A stretch of DNA of 64,000 bases from Naasia lichenicola (lineage in GTDB: Bacteria; Actinomycetota; Actinomycetes; Actinomycetales; Microbacteriaceae), in assembly GCF_004801885.1 (NCBI RefSeq), contig NZ_SSSM01000003.1:248001-312000 (forward strand), in the 5' to 3' direction. Positions within the stretch are counted from its first letter, which is position 1, and each line of letters starts with the position of its first letter. The notes under the pieces were generated by a model, which ran no database searches, had not been told where the DNA came from, and worked only from the letters and a program-made list of their open reading frames with translations. Of the stretch, positions 1-10,685 are shown one piece after another. Made by a program: the position numbers and the translations under genes.

Positions 1-2
1 AG

Positions 3-128
3 GTGATGAGCATCTTCGAGTCGCAGCCCGACGTGCGGGAGGTGCTCGTCGAGCGGGTCGGCTTCCTCCGCTACGCCGAGGTGGAGGGCCGCTACGACGC
101 CGCGGTCGCCGCCGTCAACGCCCACTGA
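3..128 (+). CDS. C-terminal fragment of an unidentified protein
   Basis: An open frame enters from the left edge and ends in TGA at 126-128, giving 41 residues that end in DAAVAAVNAH. The fragment is acidic and looks helical, with the stretch EVLVERVGFLRYAEVEGRYD, but it is too short to assign to a family. The following MBL-fold gene starts 6 nt after its stop, so the two are probably co-transcribed. The upstream part lies outside the window. Confidence 0.6.
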   Translation: MMSIFESQPDVREVLVERVGFLRYAEVEGRYDAAVAAVNAH

Positions 129-133
129 TCCGC

Positions 134-781
134 ATGTCCGAACTGGAGAACCCGTTCGATCGGCTGCACGCCACGGCGCCGACCGTGCTGCCCTATCAGT
201 CCAACGTGCTGGTGCGGTCGTTCGTGCTGACGCGCCCGACAGGCAACGTCATCGTCTACAACTCGCCGGGAATCGACGCGGACGCCGCGGGAATCGGGAG
301 CCTGGGGGGCGCGACGCGGCTGCTGATCAATCACGCTCACGAGGCCATGTACGGGCAGCCGGCGCTCGACGTGCCGGTTTTCGTCCATGAGCGGGACCGG
401 GCCGAAGCCGCACGCGCGCTGAGGATCGCGGGAACGTTCGAGCGTCGTTCGATGATCGACGACGACCTGGAGGTGATCCCCACGCCCGGGCACACCGCCG
501 GCACCACCTCGTTCCTGTGGGACAGCGGCGAGCACAGGTTCCTCTTCACGGGCGACTTCCTCTGGATCGAGGAGGGCGAGTGGAAGGCCGTCGTGCTCGA
601 GCCGAGCCTGCGCACCGCGTATCTCGACAGCCTGCGTCTCGTTCGCGATCTCGACTTCGATGTCCTGGTGCCGTGGGGCGTCACGGACGACGGCCCCTAT
701 CTGCAGGAGGTGGATCCGGTCGGGAAGCGCCAGCGGATCGACGCGATCCTCGAGCGTGTGCAGGCGGGCGCGAGCCGATAG
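134..781 (+). CDS. MBL-fold metallo-hydrolase-like protein
   Basis: This 215-residue protein has the layout of a small metallo-beta-lactamase-fold hydrolase: beta strands, then a His-rich turn INHAHEAMYG, then the motifs TPGHTAGTTSFLW and FLFTGDFLW, which correspond to the third and fourth metal-binding regions of the fold. The first metal motif is unusual. The family norm is HxHxDH, but here it reads H-A-H-E-A, so the usual Asp-His pair is missing and the metal site may be altered or mononuclear. The substrate is unknown. It starts 6 nt after the preceding stop, which suggests translational coupling with the partial gene at the left edge. Confidence 0.75.
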   Translation: MSELENPFDRLHATAPTVLPYQSNVLVRSFVLTRPTGNVIVYNSPGIDADAAGIGSLGGATRLLINHAHEAMYGQPALDVPVFVHERDRAEAARALRIAGTFERRSMIDDDLEVIPTPGHTAGTTSFLWDSGEHRFLFTGDFLWIEEGEWKAVVLEPSLRTAYLDSLRLVRDLDFDVLVPWGVTDDGPYLQEVDPVGKRQRIDAILERVQAGASR

Positions 782-898
782 CGCTCCACCCGCGCCCGAC
801 CTGACCCGAATGGCGGGTGTTCGCGACCAGCCTCCATCCGCCTGCCAGAGGGTTCACCTACGCTCGAAGGAGCGAAACCACGAGGGCAGGGGTGCGGC

Positions 899-2203
899 AT
901 GACGAACGTTGCGATCGATATCTCGAACGACCTTTCGGTCGACGACTCGTCGCTGGACACCTTCTCGCGACGCGAGTCAGAGGTCCGCGGCTACATCCGC
1001 TCGTTCCCGGTGCTCTTCGACAGCGCGCGCGGCTCGACCCTGACGGCGGCGGACGGCCGCGAGTTCCTCGACTTCTTCGCGGGAGCGGGAGCGCTCAACT
1101 ACGGGCACAACAACCCCGCCTTCACGCGGGCGCTGATCCAGTACCTCGAGCGCGACGGCATCATCCACGGCCTCGACATGGCGACGTCGGCCAAGCGCGC
1201 GTTCATCGAGGCGTTCGAGGACCTGATCCTCACTCCCCGAGGGTTCGACTACAAGCTGCAGTTCACCGGGCCCACCGGAGCGAATGCCGTCGAGGCCGCA
1301 CTCAAGGTGGCGCGCAAGAAGACGGGCCGCGCCAACGTCGTCGCCTTCACCAACGCCTTTCACGGCCTCAGCCTCGGTGGACTCGCCACCACCGGCAACA
1401 GCCACTATCGCGGCGCCGCGGGCATCTCGCTCGACAACGTGACCCGGCTGCCCTTCGACGGCTACCTCGGCGCCGGCGTCGACACGCTCGACCTCTTCGA
1501 GAAGATGCTCGCCGACCCCGGCAGCGGACTCGATCTGCCGGCCGCGGTCATCGTCGAGGCGGTCCAGGGCGAGGGCGGGATCAACGTCGCCAGCGCCGCC
1601 TGGCTGCAGCGCCTCCGCCAGCTCACGGCCGACAACGGCATCCTGCTGATCCTCGACGAGATCCAGTCGGGCATCGGCCGCACGGGAGCGTTCTTCGCGT
1701 TCGAGGAGTCGGGCATCGTGCCCGACATCGTCACGGTGTCCAAGTCGATCTCGGGCTCGGGGCTGCCGATGTCACTCGTCCTGCTGCGTCCCGATGTGGA
1801 CGTCTGGGGTCCAGGCGACCACACGGGCACCTTCAGAGGCAACAATCTCGCCTTCGTCTCTGCTCGCGTCGCCCTCGAGACCTACTGGGCCGACGACGCG
1901 TTCACCGACGCGGTCGCCGCGAAGTCGACCCTGATCGACGCCTACCTGCGCGACCTCGCAGCGGACCACCCGAACCTCGGCGCCGTGGTGCGCGGACGCG
2001 GCCTGATGTACGGCTTCGCGGTGGACAGCGATCGCACGCTCGCCTCGCGCATCTCGAAGGCCGCCTTCGAGCGCGGCCTGATCATCGAGACCTCTGGGGC
2101 GTTCGACGAGGTGCTCAAGTTCCTCCCGGCGCTGACGATCACCGAGGACGAGCTCAATCGCGGGCTGGCGATAGTGCGTTCCAGCCTCGAGGCCCTGCTC
2201 TAG
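899..2203 (+). CDS. ectB: Diaminobutyrate--2-oxoglutarate aminotransferase (EctB type)
   Basis: A class III PLP aminotransferase of 434 residues, the usual EctB length. The family converts L-aspartate 4-semialdehyde plus glutamate to L-2,4-diaminobutyrate (DAB). Visible marks are FFAGAGALNYGHNNP near the N-terminus, FTGPTGANAVEAALK for cofactor phosphate binding, ILDEIQSGIGRTG holding the pyridine-binding Asp, and SKSISGSGLPMS with the Schiff-base lysine at about K282. The start ATG follows a purine-rich GAGGGCAGGGG sequence, and a possible -10 TACGCT lies at 859-864. The ectA, ectC and ectD genes are not beside it, so ectoine synthesis is not implied. In Microbacteriaceae a lone copy could supply DAB for B-type peptidoglycan; a siderophore role is an alternative. 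A convergent hairpin repeat follows the gene. Confidence 0.88.
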   Translation: MTNVAIDISNDLSVDDSSLDTFSRRESEVRGYIRSFPVLFDSARGSTLTAADGREFLDFFAGAGALNYGHNNPAFTRALIQYLERDGIIHGLDMATSAKRAFIEAFEDLILTPRGFDYKLQFTGPTGANAVEAALKVARKKTGRANVVAFTNAFHGLSLGGLATTGNSHYRGAAGISLDNVTRLPFDGYLGAGVDTLDLFEKMLADPGSGLDLPAAVIVEAVQGEGGINVASAAWLQRLRQLTADNGILLILDEIQSGIGRTGAFFAFEESGIVPDIVTVSKSISGSGLPMSLVLLRPDVDVWGPGDHTGTFRGNNLAFVSARVALETYWADDAFTDAVAAKSTLIDAYLRDLAADHPNLGAVVRGRGLMYGFAVDSDRTLASRISKAAFERGLIIETSGAFDEVLKFLPALTITEDELNRGLAIVRSSLEALL

Positions 2204-2214
2204 AAGCAACCTCC

Positions 2215-2297
2215 TTCACGGATCAGGCGATTCTGCGATTTCGATCACGGTTCAGGCGATTTTCACCTGAACGGTGATCGAAGGCCTGATCCGTGAA
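2215..2297. repeat. Dispersed palindrome, family C, copy 1
   Basis: Nested inverted repeat filling the gap between two convergent genes. The outer arms, TTCACGGATCAGGC (2215-2228) and its complement (2284-2297), pair perfectly. The inner arms at 2240-2256 and 2266-2282 pair with one mismatch. A 23-nt block at 2221-2243 recurs at 53890-53912 with one difference. It probably acts as a two-way terminator. Confidence 0.8.
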
Positions 2298-2309
2298 ACG
2301 AGCGGGCCG

Positions 2310-2663
2310 TCACTGGTCGGCGTCGAGCTCGTCCAACCGACGCAACGCCTCACGGGCTCGCTCCGCGCGATCGGCTTCTGGCTCGTCCCACCAGTAGGGT
2401 CCCCGCTCACCCAGGCCGTGCTTGGCGAGACCCACCCGAACCCGGGCTGCGGCCACAGCATCGGCATCGCCGCGCTTCTTCGCGGCGCCGACCCCCGACC
2501 TGCCCCTGCCCAGGTGCGACTTCAGCGCGGCGACGACATCCTCCGGGAGGGACGGATCGGTGCGGCGCCAGCGGCGACCGTCGATCACCAGCCAGCGCTG
2601 GTCGTCGGAAGTGCTGTCCGCGGCGCTGTCGGCGGCGTCATCCTGATCCCGCGCTCCGGCCAC
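2310..2663 (-). CDS. Conserved actinobacterial hypothetical protein
   Basis: A 117-residue soluble protein. After an acidic N-terminus (about residues 1-22) comes RWLVIDGRRWRRTDPSLPED, then an Ala/Arg-rich helical part with KSHLGRGRSGVGAAKKRGD, and a closing segment that contains YWWDEP and a charged helix. Proteins of this shape are widespread in actinobacteria, and some databases label them biopolymer transporter Tol, a name the sequence does not support: there is no membrane segment and no Tol motif. The GTG start is preceded by TAGTGT 6 nt upstream and has no Shine-Dalgarno sequence, suggesting a leaderless transcript. No function can be assigned. Confidence 0.7.
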   Translation of the reverse strand: MAGARDQDDAADSAADSTSDDQRWLVIDGRRWRRTDPSLPEDVVAALKSHLGRGRSGVGAAKKRGDADAVAAARVRVGLAKHGLGERGPYWWDEPEADRAERAREALRRLDELDADQ

Positions 2664-2669
2664 CCGCCC

Positions 2670-2675
2670 ACACTA
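2670..2675 (-). promoter_or_regulatory. Candidate -10 box (TAGTGT) of the hypothetical gene at 2310-2663
   Basis: TAGTGT on the minus strand lies exactly 6 nt before the GTG start at 2663. No clear -35 is seen. Confidence 0.5.
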
Positions 2676-2711
2676 CAAAGGCCATAGACGCGCGATGCGC
2701 CGAGGGCAAGG

Positions 2712-3098
2712 ATGAGGCGCATGAGGCAGATCATCAGCACCGACGCCGCTCCTCGCTCGGCGATGTACAGCCAGGGCGTGCGGGTCGGCAGCCACATCTC
2801 GGTGTCCGGTCTGGTCGGGATCGACGCGACGACCGGCCGCCTCGCCGGTCCGACCATCCAGGAGCAGACCCGTCAGGCCCTCGCCAACTGCCGTCATGTG
2901 CTGGAGGCCGCGGGGGCGACCCTGGATGACGTGGTCGAGGTCGGCATCCTGCTGAGCGATCCCGACGACTTCCCGGGGATGAACGAGGAGTACGCCACCT
3001 GGTTCCCGACCGATCCGCCCACCCGATACGCCGCGAAGCTGGGCGCGGTGCTGCCCGGCGTGCTCGTCTCGATCCGGATGATCGCGATCACCGCGTAG
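2712..3098 (+). CDS. RidA-family (YjgF/UK114) protein
   Basis: A 128-residue member of the RidA family of small trimeric proteins, many of which hydrolyse reactive enamine or imine intermediates made by PLP enzymes. Family features are YSQGVRVGSHISVSGLVGID, the central TRQALANCRHVLEAAGATLDDVV and the closing PPTRYAAKLGAVLPGVLVSIRMIAI. The catalytic Arg of true RidA normally sits in an xNRxxV context near residue 105; here the region reads PGVLVSIRM, so the Arg context is retained only in part. The start may be ATG 2712 or ATG 2721. A 6-codon frame at 2695-2715 overlaps ATG 2712 as ATGA, and the GAGGGCAAGG inside it can serve as ribosome binding site. Confidence 0.82.
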   Translation: MRRMRQIISTDAAPRSAMYSQGVRVGSHISVSGLVGIDATTGRLAGPTIQEQTRQALANCRHVLEAAGATLDDVVEVGILLSDPDDFPGMNEEYATWFPTDPPTRYAAKLGAVLPGVLVSIRMIAITA

Positions 3099-3170
3099 CA
3101 CCGCGCAGCCGGACCGCCCTGCCGGACCGCGCTGCCCCAGCCGTCCAGCCTCGGGCCCCTCGCACCCATC

Positions 3171-3176
3171 TAGGGT
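3171..3176 (+). promoter_or_regulatory. Candidate -10 box (TAGGGT) of the photolyase gene
   Basis: TAGGGT lies 6 nt before ATG 3183, and no Shine-Dalgarno sequence precedes the start. Confidence 0.55.
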
Positions 3177-3182
3177 GTCGGG

Positions 3183-4697
3183 ATGACCGACCGGCGAGGC
3201 TCGAGCGACCGGCAGGCCCGCACCCGCTGGATCTTCGCCGGCCAGCTGGGCCCGCTGTTCGACGACGGCGGACCGATGATGCTGATCGAGGCGCGCTCGG
3301 TGTTCGGCCGTCGCCCCATGCATCGTGCCAAGGCCCACCTCATCCTGTCCGCGCTCCGGCATCGCGCGGCCGAGCTCGGCGACCGGGCGGAGTTCCATCA
3401 GGTGGAGCGCTACGCGGACGTGGTCGACGGTCGGGACGACCTCGAGGTCATCGATCCGACCTCGTGGAGGGCGCGCCGATTCGTGCGCTCGCGCGGCATG
3501 GCCGTGCTGCCGAGCCGCGGCTTCGTGACGAGCGAGGAGGAGTTCCGCGAGTGGGCGGACTCCCGCGGCGACGGGCGCCTGCTGATGGAGGATTTCTACC
3601 GCGCCGTCCGCGAGCGGACCGGCATCCTCATGCGCGGCGAGGATCCTCGCGGCAGGCAGAACCCCGAGGGCGGCCAGTGGAACTACGACCACGACAACCG
3701 CAATCCGCCGCCGAAGAGTGCAGCTACCCTCGGCCTGCCGCACCCGTGGTGGCCGGAGGAGGACGAGATCGACGCCGAGGTCCGGCGCGACCTCGACCGC
3801 TGGCAGAAGGAGGGGATCGTCCAGCTGGTCGGAGACGACGGGCCCCGTCGCTTCGCGGCCACCGCCGTAGAGGCGGAGCGGGCACTGGCCGACTTCGTCG
3901 AGTCCCGGCTCGGAGACTTCGGCCCGTTCGAGGACGCCATGCTCAGCGGCGACTGGACCATGTCCCACTCGCTGCTCAGCGCGCCGATGAACCTCGGGCT
4001 CATCGATCCGCGGCACGTCCTCGACACGGTGGTCGCCGAGTACCACGCGGGCAACGCGCCGCTGTCGAGCGTCGAGGGCTACGTCCGCCAGATCGCCGGC
4101 TGGCGCGACTACGTCTGGCACCTCTACTGGCATCTGGGCGAGAGCTACCCGACGCGCAGCAACGCACTGCGCGCGACGGCGCCGCTGCCCGACGCCTTCC
4201 TCCGACTGGATGCCGACGCGATCGAGTCGAACTGCCTGCGCGAGACCATCGACGGCATGCGTCGGCACGGCTGGGCGCACCACATCCAGCGGCTGATGGT
4301 CCTCGGCAACTGGGCCCTCCAGCACGGCTACGACCCGGCGGCGCTCAGCGACTGGTTCATCGACATGTTCGTCGACGGCACCCCGTGGGTGATGCCCGTC
4401 AACGTCGTCGGGATGTCCCAGCACGCCGACGGCGGGATCGTGGCGACCAAGCCCTACGCCTCAGGTGGCGCGTACATCAACCGGATGTCCGACTACTGCG
4501 GAGGCTGCCGGTTCGATCCGAAGGTGCGTCTGGGCGAGAACGCCTGCCCGTTCACCGCCGGCTACTGGGCGTTCCTCGACCGGACCGAGCCGCTGCTGCG
4601 CGGCAACCACCGGATGGCGCAGCCCCTCGCCGGGCTGCGGCGGCTCGCCGACCGCGACGCGGTGGTGGACCAGGAGCGGCATCGCGAGAGCTGGTGA
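3183..4697 (+). CDS. phrB: Iron-sulfur bacterial cryptochrome/photolyase (FeS-BCP, PhrB type)
   Basis: A 504-residue protein of the cryptochrome/photolyase-related group that repairs UV lesions (6-4 photoproducts in the characterised PhrB) using FAD and blue light. The N-terminal Rossmann-like antenna region starts with RWIFAGQLGP. The helical FAD domain holds HHIQRLMVLGNWALQ and the C-terminal DYCGGCRFDPKVRLGENACP. Four cysteines at C351, C439, C442 and C455 match the spacing of the four [4Fe-4S] ligands of PhrB (C350, C438, C441, C454). The predicted start has TAGGGT 6 nt upstream, suggesting a leaderless mRNA. A small acidic gene follows on the same strand. Light-dependent repair fits an organism exposed on plant surfaces, soil or air. 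Confidence 0.93.
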   Translation: MTDRRGSSDRQARTRWIFAGQLGPLFDDGGPMMLIEARSVFGRRPMHRAKAHLILSALRHRAAELGDRAEFHQVERYADVVDGRDDLEVIDPTSWRARRFVRSRGMAVLPSRGFVTSEEEFREWADSRGDGRLLMEDFYRAVRERTGILMRGEDPRGRQNPEGGQWNYDHDNRNPPPKSAATLGLPHPWWPEEDEIDAEVRRDLDRWQKEGIVQLVGDDGPRRFAATAVEAERALADFVESRLGDFGPFEDAMLSGDWTMSHSLLSAPMNLGLIDPRHVLDTVVAEYHAGNAPLSSVEGYVRQIAGWRDYVWHLYWHLGESYPTRSNALRATAPLPDAFLRLDADAIESNCLRETIDGMRRHGWAHHIQRLMVLGNWALQHGYDPAALSDWFIDMFVDGTPWVMPVNVVGMSQHADGGIVATKPYASGGAYINRMSDYCGGCRFDPKVRLGENACPFTAGYWAFLDRTEPLLRGNHRMAQPLAGLRRLADRDAVVDQERHRESW

Positions 4698-4734
4698 CCC
4701 CGAGCGCGCTGGGTGGATGCTCAGTGACCGGGAG

Positions 4735-4774
4735 CATCATGGGGCAGGCATACGCGCCCCCATCATGGGGCAGG
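4735..4774 (+). repeat. 14-bp direct repeat in front of a small gene
   Basis: CATCATGGGGCAGG occurs at 4735-4748 and again at 4761-4774, one copy every 26 bp. The second copy ends just before the GAAAGAGG ribosome binding site of the 83-residue gene. It may be an operator or a chance duplication. Confidence 0.45.
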
Positions 4775-4786
4775 AAAGAGGACACC

Positions 4787-5038
4787 GTGGCAGACCTCGG
4801 CAACGACGAGAAGGTCAACGTGGAGAAGGACAAGACCTACTCCCCTTCGAGTGAACGGGAGACCGAGGTGACCCAGGCCGATCCCCGATCCTCCTCGACT
4901 CTCGACGACCCCGAGGTCGACGGCGAGGCGGTGAAGTCACTGCCCGGCGTGGGCGGTGCAGACGATGTCGGTGAGATCGACGTCGACGAGGAGGCGATCC
5001 GCGAGTCGATCGCCCGCCGCAACGGCAGCATCGACTGA
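4787..5038 (+). CDS. Small acidic, probably disordered hypothetical protein
   Basis: An 83-residue frame begins at GTG 4787, with GAAAGAGG placed 5-6 nt upstream as ribosome binding site. The product is very acidic and rich in Asp, Glu, Ser and Pro (for example TLDDPEVDGEAVKSLPG and GEIDVDEEAIRESIARRNG), without a predicted membrane segment or hydrophobic core. Short acidic proteins of this kind are common in Microbacteriaceae and have no known function. It lies 89 nt after the photolyase gene on the same strand. A 14-bp direct repeat occupies its upstream region. Confidence 0.6.
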   Translation: MADLGNDEKVNVEKDKTYSPSSERETEVTQADPRSSSTLDDPEVDGEAVKSLPGVGGADDVGEIDVDEEAIRESIARRNGSID

Positions 5039-5082
5039 TTTCCAGGTAGCGGCATTGCCTCCCTCGGTGCGACCTGCCGCCG

Positions 5083-5088
5083 TAGCCT
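5083..5088 (+). promoter_or_regulatory. Candidate -10 box (TAGCCT) of the MmyB-type regulator
   Basis: TAGCCT lies 7 nt before ATG 5096. The region lacks a Shine-Dalgarno sequence. Confidence 0.5.
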
Positions 5089-5095
5089 GTCGGAT

Positions 5096-5980
5096 ATGAG
5101 CGATGTGCGGAGCGAGATCAAGGAGTTCCTGAGCTCTCGCCGCGCTCGGATCAGCCCCGACGAAGCCGGGTTGCCCGCCTACGGCGGCAATCGCCGCGTC
5201 AAAGGGCTGCGCCGAGAGGAGGTAGCCCTGCTCGCCGGTGTCTCCGTCGACTACTACGTCCGACTCGAACGCGGCGATCTGGCCGGTGCATCGGAGAGCG
5301 TGCTCGACTCGCTCGCCAGCACGCTCAAGCTCGACGATGCGGAGCGGGAGTACCTCTTCGACCTCGCCCGCACGGCAGGGCCGTCGCACCGGCGCCCGAC
5401 CCGCGCGAAAGGCACCGTGCGCCCCGCCGTCCTCCAGGTGCTCGACGCGATCAGCGACGCACCGGCCTGGGTGAGGAACGGCCGGCACGACATCCTCGCC
5501 GCGAACCGCCTCGCGCGAGCGCTCTACTCCCCCGTCTTCGACGACCCGCACCGCCCCGTCAACACCACCCGATTCGCCTACCTCAATCCTGCCGCTCGCG
5601 ACTTCTGGCGCGACTACGACCGGATCGTGCACGACGCGGCGGCGATGCTGCGATTGGAAGCGGGACGCAATCCGCACGACCCCGACCTCATCCGCCTGGT
5701 CGGCGAGCTCTCCACCCAGAGCGAGCCGTTCCGGCAGCACTGGGCGTCGCGGGATGTGAAGTTCCACCGCAGCGGGCTGAAGCGCCTGCACCATCCGGTG
5801 GTCGGCGACCTGGATCTGAACTTCGAGTCGATGCCGTTGCCAAGCGATCCCGACCTGACGCTCAACGTCTACACGGCCCCGGCCGATTCGGCCTCGGCGG
5901 ACGCGCTGCGCCTGCTCGCCTCGTGGGCCGCCACACAGGAGCGCGAGTTCTCGGACACCCCGGCCGGACCCACCACCTAG
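5096..5980 (+). CDS. XRE-family helix-turn-helix regulator with MmyB-like ligand domain
   Basis: A 294-residue transcription factor. Residues about 8-80 form an XRE helix-turn-helix with the family hallmark GLRREEVALLAGVSVDYYVRLERG. Residues about 105-275 form the MmyB-like PAS-type ligand domain with WVRNGRHDILAANRLARAL and ARDFWRDYDRIVHDAAAMLR. Members usually repress or activate a nearby oxidoreductase gene. The neighbouring convergent pair, an aldo/keto reductase and a DUF2255 protein, would suit that pattern, but their promoter region is 1.4 kb away, so regulation of that pair is only a suggestion. The start is preceded by TAGCCT at 7 nt, consistent with a leaderless transcript. Confidence 0.88.
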   Translation: MSDVRSEIKEFLSSRRARISPDEAGLPAYGGNRRVKGLRREEVALLAGVSVDYYVRLERGDLAGASESVLDSLASTLKLDDAEREYLFDLARTAGPSHRRPTRAKGTVRPAVLQVLDAISDAPAWVRNGRHDILAANRLARALYSPVFDDPHRPVNTTRFAYLNPAARDFWRDYDRIVHDAAAMLRLEAGRNPHDPDLIRLVGELSTQSEPFRQHWASRDVKFHRSGLKRLHHPVVGDLDLNFESMPLPSDPDLTLNVYTAPADSASADALRLLASWAATQEREFSDTPAGPTT

Positions 5981-6000
5981 CCTCGGCCCTCCCTCGGGGA

Positions 6001-8873
<2,873 letters not shown>

Positions 8874-8877
<4 letters not shown>

Positions 8878-9473
8878 CGATCACGGCTACGGAGGACACA
8901 GCACCCGAGAACGAGCTGGTCAGCACCCAGCTGGCGAACGGCCTCACCTGCGAGCTGCCCGCCGACTCCCCGCTCGCGAAGCTGCTCGCCTCGCAGCGCA
9001 CCTGGGTCGGCCCGTCAGCCAAGGAGCGCCTCGCGATCCTGAGGAAGGCGAAGTCGATCGCCATCGTCGGCGCCTCGCCCAGCCCCGCGCGGTCCAGCTA
9101 CTTCGTCGGCACCTACCTGCTGCAGTCGAGCGACTACCGGGTCTACTTCGTGAACCCGAACGCGACGGAGATCCTGGGGCAGAAGGCCTACCCGGATCTC
9201 GCCTCGCTGCCCGAGGTGCCCGACATCGTCGACGTGTTCCGCAAGGGCAGCGACATCCCGTCGGTCATTGACGATGTGCTCGCGATCGGCGCGACGACGG
9301 TCTGGGTGCAGCTCGGAATCTGGAATGAGGAGGCGGCGATCTACGGGGAGAGCAAGGGCCTCACCGTCGTGATGGACCGCTGCCTCAAGGTCGAGCACGC
9401 CCGCTTCCACGGCGGACTGCACCTGCTGGGCTTCGACACCGGACAGATCACCTCGCGCAAGACGCTCCGCTGA
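8874..9473 (+). CDS. CoA-binding domain protein (YccU-like)
   Basis: A 199-residue protein with a Rossmann-type CoA-binding domain at about residues 50-175. It shows KSIAIVGASPSPARSSYFVGTYL, YRVYFVNPNATEILGQKAYP and TTVWVQLGIWNEEA, then the conserved Cys in VVMDRCLKVEHAR. The family binds CoA, as a single domain of the succinyl-CoA synthetase alpha subunit would, but has no catalytic part. Its start ATG overlaps the metY stop, and this pairing suggests a role in sensing or buffering acyl-CoA for O-acetylhomoserine metabolism. That role is inference from context only. Confidence 0.85.
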
Positions 9474-9490
9474 GCACACGGCGCGCCGAG

Positions 9491-9540
9491 TTGCCCAGTT
9501 CTGCCGCCTGAATCGAGGAACAGGCGGCAGAAGTGGGCAG
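9491..9540. terminator. Hairpin repeat, family A, copy 1 (convergent terminator)
   Basis: Arms at 9491-9510 and 9521-9540 pair over about 20 bp with mismatches near the base and loop around AATCGAGGAA. The core GCCCAGTTCTGCCGC recurs at 36344-36360 and, with one change, at 61474-61489. It fills the gap between two convergent genes. Confidence 0.75.
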
Positions 9541-9555
9541 TTCAGTCGATGGAGC

Positions 9556-10470
9556 TCAGGGGCGGACGTCACCGTCCGGAGTTGAGCCGACGGCGATCGG
9601 GAGCTCAGGGTGGTTCGACCACTGACTCCATGAGCCGGGGTAGAGCACCGGACGGAAGCCCGCGATGGTCAGCGCGGCTGCCTGATGCGCGGCGGTGACG
9701 CCCGATCCGCAGTAGACCGCGACCGGGCTGCCGTCTGCGATGCCGAGGGCGGCGAAGGCGGTGCGCAGCTCGTCCGCCGCCTGGAAGCGTCCATCCGAGG
9801 TGAGGTTCTCGGTCGTCGGCCGACTGACCGCGCCCGGAATGTGTCCGGCGCGAGGATCGATCGGCTCCACCTCGCCGCGATAGCGCTCCCCTGCGCGCGC
9901 GTCGAGGAGGACGCCATGGGCCGGGTACCCCGCGACCTCCTCGATCGTGAGGCTCTTCAGCTCGCCTTCCCCCGCCTCGACATCCAGCTCGACGTCGCCG
10001 GCCTCGGGCACGACGTCGCCCGTGGCGACGGGCAGGCCGGCCTCGGTCCACGCGCGGTAGCCGCCGTCGAGGATGCGGACGTCCTCGATGCCCGCCGCAC
10101 GGAGCAGCCACCAGGCGCGCGCGGCGCTGAGGCCCGTGTGATCATCCGCCACCACGACACGGTCGCCCCGGCGGATGCCCCAGCGACGGGCGCTCGCCTG
10201 CAGCTGCGTCCGCGACGGCAGCGGGTGGCGACCGTCCAGCGGCGCGCCATGCGCGGCGAGCTCATCATCGAGCGACACATACACGGCTCCTGGGATGTGA
10301 CCGAGGAGGTACTCGGGCCGCCCGTCGGGCCGGTCGAGTCGCCATCGGACATCGAGGACGACGGGAGGCTGGTCCGACGACAGCTGCTCGGCGAGGCGCT
10401 CGGAGTCGATCAGCACGCCCCGGCTCGGATCCTCCTGCTGGACGGGTACCGCGGGCGATGATTCGGACAT
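9556..10470 (-). CDS. Sulfurtransferase with two rhodanese domains
   Basis: A 304-residue tandem rhodanese protein of the thiosulfate / 3-mercaptopyruvate sulfurtransferase type. Domain 1 (about 18-145) carries VLDVRWRLDRPDGRPEYLLG and PGAVYVSLDDELA. Domain 2 (about 170-295) carries the active loop YCGSGVTAAH with catalytic C254. The loop CGSGVTA is the pattern of mercaptopyruvate/thiosulfate sulfurtransferases in actinobacteria. It may feed persulfide sulfur into the cell's sulfur metabolism, next to metY. The start has GGAG close upstream. It converges on the CoA-binding protein gene across a hairpin terminator. Confidence 0.88.
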   Translation of the reverse strand: MSESSPAVPVQQEDPSRGVLIDSERLAEQLSSDQPPVVLDVRWRLDRPDGRPEYLLGHIPGAVYVSLDDELAAHGAPLDGRHPLPSRTQLQASARRWGIRRGDRVVVADDHTGLSAARAWWLLRAAGIEDVRILDGGYRAWTEAGLPVATGDVVPEAGDVELDVEAGEGELKSLTIEEVAGYPAHGVLLDARAGERYRGEVEPIDPRAGHIPGAVSRPTTENLTSDGRFQAADELRTAFAALGIADGSPVAVYCGSGVTAAHQAAALTIAGFRPVLYPGSWSQWSNHPELPIAVGSTPDGDVRP

Positions 10471-10571
10471 CGGAACTCCATCCTCAGCACGGGGTCACCC
10501 TCCATTGAAGTCCATGGGACCGATCGCAGCCCCCAGACGACGACGGGGCGACCGTGAACTGAAGGCACCGT

Positions 10572-10607
10572 CCCCGAGATATGCCTGATGGGGTGCCCAT
10601 CTCGGGG
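10572..10607. other. Inverted repeat upstream of a small membrane protein gene
   Basis: CCCCGAGAT (10572-10580) and ATCTCGGGG (10599-10607) form a perfect 9-bp stem around an 18-nt loop. It lies about 80 nt before the start at 10686, in the divergent gap with the sulfurtransferase. It could be an operator, or a leader hairpin. Confidence 0.5.
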
Positions 10608-10685
10608 GATTGACCGGCCGGTCTCGAATGAGAGAGCCTGGCCTCCCGGGTCGCACGACCAGGACCCGACGAACGAAGGATCTCC

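Noticed and set aside
899-2203. Ectoine biosynthesis cluster
   Set aside because: No ectA, ectC or ectD beside the ectB-type gene.
2673-4424. A 583-codon minus-strand frame
   Set aside because: Antisense to the photolyase gene, which has all four iron-sulfur cysteines. The frame is low-complexity Arg/Val/Asp sequence without motifs.
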